Source: Argyresthia goedartella (Eukaryota > Arthropoda > Insecta > Lepidoptera > Argyresthiidae). Taken from it: 64,000 nt of DNA. Location of the stretch: NCBI GenBank assembly GCA_949825045.1, contig OX463824.1, positions 25,900,501-25,964,500 on the forward strand, written 5' to 3'. Positions 11,101-23,432 of the stretch are shown in pieces; the first letter of the stretch is position 1, and each line of letters begins with the position of its first letter. Both the position numbers and the translations under genes were made by a program. The notes below the pieces were generated by a model. It did not search any database. It was given only the letters and a program-made list of their open reading frames with translations, and was not told where the DNA came from.

Positions 11101-14100
11101 GCCATCTGGAGTTCCATCCCTCACAAGGGAGAACGCCACCAGACATCCCACGCGGCCTTGCATCAGCCCGCAGAAGAAGGAAAAGCCACGGAAACCGATT
11201 CACGGTACCTACCACTCACCTACTAATTCTCCCCCCATCAACTCCAACCCATCTCAGCTCTGCATAATGTGACTAGCGGTCACAGCCGCCATGAAGGATT
11301 CGATGAACTGCAGGGGTAGGTGTCATCTCGTGGCACCCGAATGCTGACTGAATGCTGTGGTCCAATTTAGAGAAGAGGCAAAAAATGACGTTTGCTAAGT
11401 ATATGTAAATATCTACAGTAATAAATACTTTGACTTTGACGTTGAACCCCAAACTGGATAATTCGCGCCGCTCCGTCTCAACGCCACGCGTGGGACCAGC
11501 AGCATGATCCAATGCCAGCCAGACCTGATCGTCGGCGGCAATTAGAAGAGGATATAGCTGGGCCACCACTTCCGCGATCGGAAGAAATTATCCGCCGCGC
11601 CATGCGGCTGTTTATGCCTTTCCAAAGAGCAGTTTTTTATTGAATATAAATAAATAAATAATCTTAATCAACGTCAAAATTATACTTACTTATAACTACA
11701 AGTTTCTTTAAGGCTTATTTTTAAACGATTACCAAAACCCACCTATTTTACTACCAGTAAATTCGAAATGACTGCCAGAATGGATAAATGTCCACCAAAT
11801 TGTGTTTGGATAAATGATCACCAAACTTATTTTTATGTTTTGTGTAATTAAGTTTATGTTTGAAGCATTTTTTGTTGTTCTTACATGTTCAACCTAACAC
11901 GAAGGATAAAGGGAGCTTCGCTTCGCTCACCCCCTTTACCCTTCACCTAAGCTACCGCAGTATTTTGCCCTGATATTTTTTGCAACTTTTGGTGTTCATA
12001 TCCATTTGGGTAGGAAAAAAATATTTTGGTGATCATTATATTTGTTGCCTTTTTTAATATAAACAAAAGACTACACCGCTTTGGAAGGTGGGCCTCAGGG
12101 TTAAGAAGAAACGGCAAGAAGCTCTGGGAGAGTTTCTTGCCGTTCCTTACGTTCCGTACCTTCTTTAAAAAAAGTGACTTCACAACAGGTACTAGTTTCG
12201 GTCTAAGGAAATTCGCCGGCGAATCAAATCAAATCAAATCAAATCAAAAATCATTTATTTCCATAGGATGTTGTTACATCACTTAGATCCGTCATTACAT
12301 TTTTTTGGGTGAGTTCACTAACACAATGGCGGAATCTGTGGAGAAGAGCTCACCGAAGAAACTCCACAGTCGTCGCATCTTTTGCGTTTCCTTTTTTAAA
12401 TAAAATATTGTCAAATTACAAAATGAATGCTAATTATATATCGAAACAGCCTGTTACTCAAACAATCTATTCCCATGGACATCTGTCCTCTAAGTAATCA
12501 TATATCCTATAGTAACCTTTTTTATACAATTTCTGTTTTATTATTATTTTAAACTTGTCTAAAGGTAAGTTTTTAATATCAGTAGGGACCTTATTGTAAT
12601 AGCGTATACAATTGCCTTTAAAAGAATTACTAATTTTATGTAGTCGGCTTACATAAGCAACCAACTTGTCTTTATTTCTAGTATTAAAATTGTGTATATC
12701 ACTGTACTTCTGAAAATTAGTTATATTTCTTTTTACATACACAAGATTGTCATAGATATATTGAGACACAAATGTCAGAATATTGATTTCTTTAAACTTT
12801 TCCCTCAGTGACACTCTAGGCCCTAATCTATAAATTGCACGAACAGCCCGTATCTGCAGAAAAAATATACTATTAGCATTCGCAGCGTGACCCCACAATA
12901 AAATACCATAGGTCATTAGACTATGAAAGTAACTAAAGTAGACTAGTCTAGCGGTGTCTACGTCGGTAAGAGCTCTAATTTTTTTAACTGCGAACGCTGC
13001 CGAACTCAGTATGTTCGACAATTTATTTATATGAGGATGCCATTGTAGTTTGGCGTCTAAAGTAATGCCCAAAAAGACAGTCGACTGCACAAGGTCCAAT
13101 CTCTGTCCTTTTATAAATATGTCTGTAGTTACCGGGTTCACATTGGGTAACACGAATTTAATACATTTAGTTTTCTTTTCATTAAGTAATAAATTGTTAA
13201 CAGTAAACCAGTTCACTATACTAGAGATAGCATTGTTTACCTCGACATAACTCGATTGCTGTCTTTTAACTTTAAATATCAAAGAAGTATCATCGGCAAA
13301 CAATACTAACCCATGTTTTGCTTTAACAAGGTAAGGTAAATCATTAATATATACTAAAAACAAGAAAGGACCAAGAATTGAACCTTGCGGCACGCCCATA
13401 CTTATTGAAGACCCAGGTGATCTTTTCCCATTAACATCGACCATCTGAACCCTACCTGTTAGATATGACTCCAGAAGGCCAAGTGCCTGATCTTTTACAC
13501 CATAATGGCGTAAATTCCTGACAAGAGTGTCATGATGGACGCAATCAAAAGCCTTGGATAGATCGCAGAAGACACCTATTGCATCCATTGCGTCTTCCCA
13601 GGTATCAAAAATATTGTCGATTAGTTCAACACCAGCATCGGCTGTTGAACGACCCTTTGTGAAACCAAACTGAGCAATATGAATAAATTATTGAGATAAA
13701 AATGACTTTGCAATTGATTAAGTATGAGTTTTTCAAATATTTTGCTAAGCGTTGGTAGTATCGATATGGGTCTAAAATTGGTGGGGTCTGATGTACTACC
13801 AGCTTTGAATAAAGGTATAACTTTACTTAGTTTTATCAAGTCAGGAAACACACCATTATCTATACATTGATTAAATATACAACAAAGGTGAGGTGCAATA
13901 CAATCTACAATGGAACTAATAATTTTTACTGATAGACCATGGGCGTCAGCTGTCTTTTTCATTTCCAGGGATTTAAACGCTTTTACAATGTCTTCATTAT
14001 TTACGTGCCTAAATTTAAAATCTGTTTTACATTCCTCAAAGTTTTGTTTAAGTATAGATTCAGCAGCAGCGGGAGATGAATTTAAAGACTTGGTTGTTGA

Positions 14101-17100
14101 AACTGGAATGTCCGTAAAGAAATTTTCGAAAGCTTTTGCTACTTCTAGGTCTGTACTTAGCAATTGATTATCTATCTTAAGCTTGAAGTTATTATGTGTA
14201 GCTTTGGCCTTTCCAGTCTCTCTGTTTATAATTTGCCAAGTCGTTTTCATTACATTGCTACTAGATTCAATTTTGTTTTTAATGACATTAGATTTAGCTA
14301 CGGCACAAACGCGTTTAAACATTTTTGAATAACTACGAACATAATCTAGAAAGGCCGTATTTTTGTTATATGATTTCTCTTCATAGAGTTCATATAATCT
14401 TCGTCTGCTCCTATGAATTCCAACTGTCGCCCAATCACTAAACAAAGCTTTGTTATTAACTTTTATAGTTTTTTATTTAAATACCGTATCATATTCATTT
14501 TTGACAAGGTTAAATACTGAGTTGTACAACAAATTTGGATCGTCACTGCATGGTATTTCCCATAGTTTATCTAAAATATTATTCCTGTAGTGTTCAAGCC
14601 GAGTGTCACTAACGGGCACACATGTAATATCCTCTTTTTGGTCCTTTTTTATTTTAATATTGAATATACCTATCTGACCAGAGTGATCAGAGGTTAATTT
14701 ATTGATGACCGATTTGAAAATGGGCGTAATGTTAGTAAATATATTGTCAATGCAGGTAGCAGATGTTGCAGTAATTCTAGTAGGCTCCAAAAACAGATAG
14801 TTCATGTTGTGACATAAAAATAAAGATTTTAATCTAGTACAAATATTATTATCCTCTAACAGATTAACATTAAAATCACCACAAATTATAAAAAAATTGT
14901 TTTTATCGCTGATTTTAATCAACACTTCATCCATTTTCTTTTCGAATAAATCAAAGGATGAATCTGGTGGTCTGTATACGCTCATTACAATAAGTTGTTC
15001 AAGTTCAATACAGGCTATTTCCATGGTACGCTCAACAGACAGGCTCACTATGTCAACTCGTTCCTTATATTTAAAACTATTATTTACAAGTATTAAGGAG
15101 CCACCGCGATCAGCTGTTTTTCTGTTGAACGAACTAGCAACGTGGTGGTTATTAAAGTTGAACATGAACTGATAACTCTTTAAAAAGTGCTCTGTTATAC
15201 ATTAAATATCAATATTATTACAGTTCATGAATAACTCAATTTCCAGTTCTTTACTTAACATGCCCTGTATATTTTGATGAACCACGTTTAAAATATTCTT
15301 ACTTTTACATTTTTCATTACTAGTAACTTGATTTAATGGGCAAGATGAAGGTATATTTATACAAATATTAATATTACTGCCAGAGTTACTCTCTGTTGTC
15401 CTATGGGTTAATTTAAAGAGCTTGGAACAGATTCCAAGGAGTACATGTCATTATTAATACACTGCTCAATAGAAGCAGGCGTTTCATTAGTCAAAAACTT
15501 GACTGAGTTCAAAATAAAATAAGATAGTGACTGTGCTATCTGTTTTGTATAAAACTTAGATAGGTAATACCTATCCTTAGTCAAATAAAAATATTTTCCA
15601 ATACAAATATTGGTGTCTATGAAATGAAATTTTTCAGTATGACGACATGTCAATGTGTGTATAAATGTATTATAAGCATGTCTTATATGATTTTCATGTT
15701 GTGACAAAGATTGGCTGAAGGGAAACGCAAACAAGATTATTCTATCTACATTTTGTAAAGAATTTAATTTGGAAAAGTATTTAGTAATTAGTTTTTTAGA
15801 TACATTTTCCCTTCTACCAATTAAAATAATTAGGGTGGTTGGTTCTAAAAACTGCGATGACAACACTTTGTTTAATATTTGTGAATATGTGGCGCCAGGC
15901 ATACAGTTATTTAATATTGCCTGGCCCACGCGCTGACTAAGTTGTAAACCCATATTTTTTCCAAGTTCATCGCTGTACATTATATACCTATCCTTTGTCC
16001 GAGAGAAGGAGGCGTTATTGATAACACTATTAGTACTCAAGTCGACTGACGGCGGCGCCTGGGTCAGTATCAGCTGTTCGGCCGGCTGCTCGGCGGGACA
16101 CACGGTCGGCACGGAACAGTCCGCTGGAGCTTGTTTACAATCACAGATGTGATTGTCGGTCAAAGATATGAAAGTGTCATAATTATACTTACACGTCTCC
16201 AACAAACTATTCATAGCCGACACATGTTCCTTAATTTCGTATTGTGCTGACTCATATTTACGTGTAATACTTTGTAATGATGAGTTTAAAATATGCATAT
16301 CTGACTGGAGTCGCCGTGTGTCACATTCGTACTTTTCTGTAGTTTTTTCCAAACATAATCTATAATCATCGATTTCGTTAATTAATTCGACACGTTCCTT
16401 GCTACAATTTACATTTTTACAAAATATTTTATTTCTATTAGCTAGTTTTTGTGTTTTTTTATATAATTATTCAATTTAACATATTTATTTAATTTATTTT
16501 TACTACAGCTCATAGTGGTTACTGATTGCGATCTATTAGGATTATCACACGTGAGATCACAAGCTGTTAGGTCAATAGTTGGTATGCCAGTTTGGCTCAT
16601 GACCTCATTATAGCCCTGGTTGTAGCACTGTCTCGCTGTTCCTCCCGCTCGCTGAAAACTTGAAGCTTGTGGTGTGCCTCTGCAAGCTGTTGTTCAAGTG
16701 ATTTTATGTGTTGCAATGCTACGTGGTGGACATCATGACACTTGTAAAATGAGTCGACTTGGTGTTGTAGTTCATCTCTCTGGGCACTGAGATCCTGGCA
16801 TTGGATGTCCAACTCACTGAGCTCTTCTTTTAGCGCCGAATTTTTCTTAATTTGCTTATGTATCTCCTCTTCACACTCATCTCGCTCTCGTAGAAGTATT
16901 TCACAAAGCTCTTGGCTCTTCTTGAGCTCCAGCAAGGTCGCTTTCAGCTTCAACTCCACATCGCGTGTGCTCATCTTGCTTCGTGTCAGCATTGCACCCT
17001 TTTTCGCCTGAAAAAAAACCGCGAATAGGTGTCAGTGTATGACGGGTGGAATACTAGCGAACACTAGGGAGTTTATTGCACAATGAAGGTGTTAAGTGTG

Positions 17101-20100
17101 TGTTTTTGTTGAATGTGGCAGAATGTTGCGTCTTCAACTTTGCTTCCGCTTTTGCCAAGTAAAGAGAGACAAAACGGTACCTGAGTGAGTGTACGGCAAG
17201 TGTTTCACTTATACGAAGGTTTGTTTAGTTTGTTACGGGTGTGAAAGGTGAGATTATTGATATAAATACAGAAATAAAACGATACTTCCCCCGTTTACGT
17301 CGTTGCTATTTGAACTGATTTTGACAGTTCAATCGGCCGGTACAATCGGTCTTGTTTTTTCCAAAGCTTGTATGTTTGCACAGCTGTTTCTTATCTACAC
17401 ATTATTTAATCACTAATTACTACTTAAATTAAGTTTGCTCGTGCAGAAAAGCAATTTTGACTAATTTAATTGAAATAAAAACTACAGAGCTGTTTACAAC
17501 GTCAGCTATTCGGTCTGGGGTGATCCATCGCCCCTCGCAGAATTTATGTGCGCTGATATGGTATGGACCATGCAGTTTTGTCATCAAAGTATTCCTAAAT
17601 ACTATGATAGGACTTTCTTATCAGCCCAATTTAAACATAGTTTTTGAACCTCTTTTCAGGAAGGATCAATGATTCCTGTGGTATTTTATTGTAGTAGCGA
17701 ATGGGGCACTGGCCCCATGTATGATGTTCCTACATAACTTGGTCTAAATAATGGTAGTGCTAATTTATTTATATTTCTAGTGTTAATGGTATGGATATCA
17801 CCTGCGGTTTTAAATAAATTTACGTTTTTTCTTACATGCATGATATTCCCGTATTTATTGACAGGTATCGTATCCGTAAGTATATTCATTTCTTTGAATA
17901 TTTGTCTTAATTATTCCCTAGCATGAATGAAATTCTGAGTTAAATCAAGTTCAATTTCCGCCGTCGCGGTGGATTATGTAATCTCAATTGTCAACGCATA
18001 GTCCGTAAGATTCAGTTTTCATGATTGTGCAGTGCAGTAATAAAGTATAATCATCAAACTAAAGTCAACGTTTCAAGCATCAACCCTTAGTCAATCATCA
18101 GCAGCTAATAGCTAAGCTTCATTTATAATAGAATCTGTTATAAACAGTATAACAGACACCACAACGATTCGTACATGTAGTAAGAAGCGTGTACACTACT
18201 GACGAGGCAATATGTACAAACAATACTATTGTATCTTTAAACTGCCGTAACCGACAACAAAAAAGCACGGCTTAATGGTAATGCACCAAAATATGCAAGG
18301 ATTTATATGATGATAGAATTAGAAATGTTTTTAGAAAGAAAAATAATAGATATACTTTGTATGACAGAACACTGGCTGCAAGAAAGTGCAATGCAGTTCA
18401 GTATACCAAATTATAAAGTGATCAGCTGTTTCAATAGAAAGACTAGAGGTGGTTCCTTAATTTTAGTAAAAGATGGTTTTAAGTGTAAAGAACGAAAGGA
18501 TATTGTTAGTATTTCTAGTGAAATGAATGCTGAAGTCTCGTGTGTTGAGATGGAAAAATACAATTGTTGGTGTGTACAGGCGGGGCGAAGGAGACTGAAG
18601 TCTTTGAGACTGTGATGGAACAAGTACTTCAAATTGCATCCAGAAACAAGTCCAAACGCATCATAGTTTGCGGCGACTTTAACGTAGATTCACTAGACAC
18701 CGCAAACCGCTCTATTCGCACTAGATTCCTAGCAGTATTTAAGTCTTACAATATGCACAAGGTCTTTTTAGCGCCTACACGAATAACGGCTTCCTCCGCT
18801 ACTTGTCTAGATAACGTATTCTGTGATTGTAGTATTCACGATAAACAAATAGTTTAGGCATTAAGTTCAGACCATACTGGTCAGATTGTAGTATTTGAAA
18901 AAAGTTATGCTATACAGCCCGTTAAAGTTTTGTGTAAACCAATGACTTTGAAGAAAATGGATAAATTTCGTAGTGGACTGGTCATTGCGAATTTGTGATA
19001 TACGACCGCACATGGCAGCATCCTCCGAGCAAGGCTTGTTAATACCATGTTAATTAACAGCCCGAAACAGATTATTTTACTACGTTTGACTGAAACTTCT
19101 AGGTTTGACTTAAAATATTTTTGTCAATTGGAATTTATTTCGGGGTTTGCCCGAAGGCTTTGGTAAAACCTAGGATAAACCTGTCATTCCGGGAAGAGAC
19201 TGCATATCGACCTTTGAATATGACACATACACCAATGAGCATCCGATACCTTGCCGGGGTCGGCATAAGTGTCGGTCTTGTATAGTGTGAACTGGCTCTA
19301 AGATGATGTAAGTTTTCTACAAATGGCGTTATTGTGTTGAAAATAATTTGCTTTAAAAACCTGAATCGCGCAATCAAGTGTTTTTATGCGGTACCCAAAA
19401 TGTACGTTATATATGTAATCCTTAAATCTGATGAAAATAATATGTTTGTACTTTGTTTTCTGTTATCGAAGTATACTTTAAGGCCTTAATACTTCTGGCT
19501 GGAGCAAAGGTCCAGGCCAAACGATGTTGCTTTAATCGATTAATTGATTGAATAGAGCAAAGCAAACTACGCCATTGGAAGATTCAAAGATTCAATCGAT
19601 TATTCAATTCTATTGAATGGTTTCAGGCAAGAAGTTCAAATGGCGGTCGTCGCTACACAAGCATTTGCGATACCACTCCGGCACCGGATTGCACGAGTGC
19701 CCCACTTGCCGAAGGGCCTTCCCTAGTCCCAGTACACTGAAGGTGCACATGCTGTGAGTATACCCATCTCAAGGATGCTATAGTAAAATTGGCAATGAAG
19801 TATAATGAAGAGCACAAGTACGATAAAATAAACAAAGTGGATATCGACATTGCTGGCCCAAGAGAACTTGTGTCTATCGCTGAAAACCTGACGCTTGAGG
19901 CTAGAATTTTTTTCTACATGGCATCATGGCACTTCTAGAATTAAAAAAAACAACTAACATATACCACTTCTGTTGGGAAAATGTCCAACAAGCAAATTTT
20001 AACTGCGGAAAGCACATGAATATCCCTTGGTGAGGGTTGATTCTAAAGCAGGTTTAACGAAACGCAAAGAGCAGAATTTACTACTTTTGTAAATTTTATA

Positions 20101-23100
20101 ATACTACCTTACACTGAGAGTATTACCATACCCTGTTGTTGTACTACTGCATATTCCAACACACCAACAACTCACTCACAAAAAAAATCCACTCCCAATA
20201 TTTCTATGAACCATTTATCCAACAATTGTTTCAAATATCTATGTTTTATCAAACGATATTCCATCACATCCTCCGTCAAGCTAAAAGCCACAGATGACAT
20301 CCAGCTAGCCATGGACCGTAAACAGCTTTCCGTGGTGGCTTTACTTGACTTCAGTAGTGCCTTCAACGGCGTAGATTTCGACATTCTTTCTTTGTTTTTC
20401 CTCTTCTATTCTCGATTTTCATTAACTCCATCTCAGACGTCCTGTCTTCCTCATATCATCATTACGCTGATGATCTCAGGAAGGCAGAGGATAAATCTCA
20501 AGATTTATCGCCACTTCTATTTATCTATCTTCTATCTTCTTTAAGGGGTTGTTGCGCCTGCACCTGGCCCACATAAGCGGGGCCTTGCATGTCCCCTTCG
20601 CCTGCACATCTAGTTCAGCCATCCCAACTCCTACGCCAGCTAGAATTAGAGGCCTGGGTGTTCTAGGAGCTCGTGGGGGGTTGTTGTTTCACCTAGGTTA
20701 GCCATCCTGGTTTATATTGTGGATCGACATGCCAGCAGCATGTGCCATACTGTTTCATTCACTTCCATACACCCCCTGCATAGGGGGCTGTCTGTGGCAC
20801 CTGTAATTTTTAAGAGTTTGTTCTTTATACAATGGCCTGTAATAAGGCTTGTTAATATCTTTATTTTACTGCGTGGCAGTCTCATTAGGTAATTAGTAAA
20901 TTTATGTTATACTTATTTATGAATGGTTTTGTGTTTTTGCAGTCTTCTCTGCTAGACCATAATTCATTTTGTTGCAGTACTGTTGCTTCTTTGAGCCTTT
21001 TCCGTAGAGCTTCCGCTGAGAATGGCGTGAATGGTGGAGGGACAATTGCTGGCCTTCCTACCCATAACTTTGCTAGCTTGTGCGCCTCACAGTTTCCCTG
21101 GTCGCCTTGCCGACCTAGCCTGTTGAGTGCCTCGTGGCATTCCAGTATAAGTTTTGATTTAGTTAACGGTCTATTTAATGAGCTTAATATGGCTGCGGAA
21201 TTCGTTTTAAAGATAATGACATTCCCCTCTGCGTCATTCATCATCATATGCCAATGCACTGGCATGTGTTTCCGTTTGAAACACTCGTTTCCTTTCCGAA
21301 GCTTAGGGAAAGTTTAATGTTAAGTTCCGGCGAGAAAACTCCTCCGCCTGTATTTCTGCTTTTCTTTGAGCCATCGCTATATATTGTTATGCTGTTATGA
21401 TTTGGTTTTGTTCGTATTTCCAAGTCATTAGCTGTAATTTCGTATTTCCTACCGAATAGGAATTTTGTTTTTACGCAATCTATTCCAATAAAAGCTTTCG
21501 GTACTTCTCCAAATGCCTTTGCTAGAATTGTGCAATATCCTTTATCCGCAATTTGTCATTTCCTGTCCCCTTTACTGTATAGCCTTATGGCTGCCTATTT
21601 GGCCTCCTGCTGTACGAATAGGTCCAATGCTGGTATGCCTAACATGATTTCTAGTGCCGCGTTGAGTTGCGTTGTTTCATGCAGCCTGTGATGGCTACAC
21701 ATGCCATTCTCTGGAACTTCTGTAGTTGTATGGCTATTGTGGTTTGTGTTGTTCGTTGCCACCATACTAGGGAGCCATATGTGATGATGGGTCTTACCAC
21801 AGCCCTATACATCCATCGACATATTTTAGGCTTGAGTCTCCATCCATTCCGTGGCTTTCTTTAGTGTCGCTTCTATGTGCTTGTTCCAAATTAATTTGTG
21901 ATCAAGCCATACGCCTAGATATTTCACGTGTTTTGAAAGTGTTTGTGTTTTATTAAGGAGTTTGGGCAACCTTTAACTGCCGTGATTTATTTTTTATGTG
22001 AATAGTACCATCTCAGTTTTAGCGAGGTTTACTGACAGTTTTTTTTGTTGCACCATATTTCTATGTTCCGTAGTGCTAATTGCATGCGGTCAAATATGGT
22101 GTTTATAAAAAGACCGCTCCCGAGTATTGTCACGTCATCGGCGTATGCTATTAAGTAAAATACTCTTGTGTTCAGTTGTGTCACCAGATCGTTAGCTACT
22201 AAAACCACAGTAGTGGTGATAGTACGCTCCCATGAGGACCCTTTACATTTGATTTTATCGTTGATTTCCAAAGAGATTATTTTTGATTCCAGCATTTTTT
22301 TTTATCCAGGTTATCATGTTTGGGCTCGTGACTAGTTGTTCCAATCCAGTTCTGATGCTACTGAAGTTTGTTTTATCAACGGAAAGTTTTTAACTCCCTG
22401 CGAAATTGTGATACATGGTCGTATCACAGTTCCGCAGGGAGTTAAAATGGCTGCCTGTTCGTCTTCATCGAGATACTCACATCCTCACTTTCCTTTATAG
22501 CAACTTAACTAATCCCAGCTTAATGCGTGAACGCTTCGACTTCCTTCCGTTGACGCGACCTCCTAGATCCCACATGTCCTCCATGCTCTATACTCCGCCT
22601 CACGATACAGAAGACAGTCCATCTGTCTTTATCTTCAAAAATCGTCTAAAGGAGCATTATCTTTCGTAACTTAGGGATTTAATATGTAAGTATTGTTTAG
22701 TTATAATATGTTTTTTATATAAGGTATTTATGTTCTTCTATATGTAGTGTATTTAGTAGTTTATTAAAAATACTGTGTTGGAAGAGGTCTTCAAGACACT
22801 AGAGCCAGATTTGGAGAGCAGGGGTATAGACGTCGGCGAGGCGAAGCTTACAAACCTTTGTTTCGCCGATGATATAGTCCTGTTTTCTAATTCACCTTCT
22901 GAGCTACAAACTATGCTGCAACAACTCAGCCATGCAAGCCTCGATTTTGGACTTAGCATGAACATGTCAAAGACCAAGGTCATGTCTAACAGCAAGGAGC
23001 ATGCGGTAGATGTGGATGAGGTGAGAATTGCATATGTCCAGGAATATATCTATCTAGGCCAAATAGTCTCTTTCCAGGCGCGACAAGACAAGGAAGTCGA

Positions 23101-23400
23101 TAGACGCGTCTACAATGCCTGTAAGAGCTTTTGGTCTATGAAGGAGCTCCTGAAGGGTCAACTTCCGTTGTCCCTGAAACGCAAGCTCATGGACATGTGC
23201 ATTCTCCCCATCCTTAGCTGGGCTAAGAGAGCCACAGACTGGCTCCTAGAAAATGCAAAGAGAAAGCGTGGCCGACCCAGGAAGAGATGGAGTGATAAGT
23301 TGGGTCTATGGGACAAGGAGTGGAGGGAGACCGCTCAGGATCGGATAGAGTGAAAGAGGGAGAGAGAGGCCTTTGCCCAGCAGTGGGACATGGTGGGCTC

Positions 23401-23432
<32 letters not shown>

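Larger units (their letters stand above)
12222..17524 (-). mobile_element. LINE A, nearly full-length non-LTR retrotransposon
   Basis: Minus strand order: 5'UTR (about 17524-16993), coiled-coil and esterase-like ORF1 (16992-15408), ORF2 with endonuclease and RT (about 15345-12467), 3'UTR and a TTGAT repeat tail at 12246-12222. It is inserted inside LINE B, whose two halves resume at 12221 and 17525, so its ends are bracketed. Length 5.3 kb, typical of a complete CR1-type LINE. A few stops and frameshifts interrupt the ORFs. It lies in intron 5, antisense to the host gene. Confidence 0.85.
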
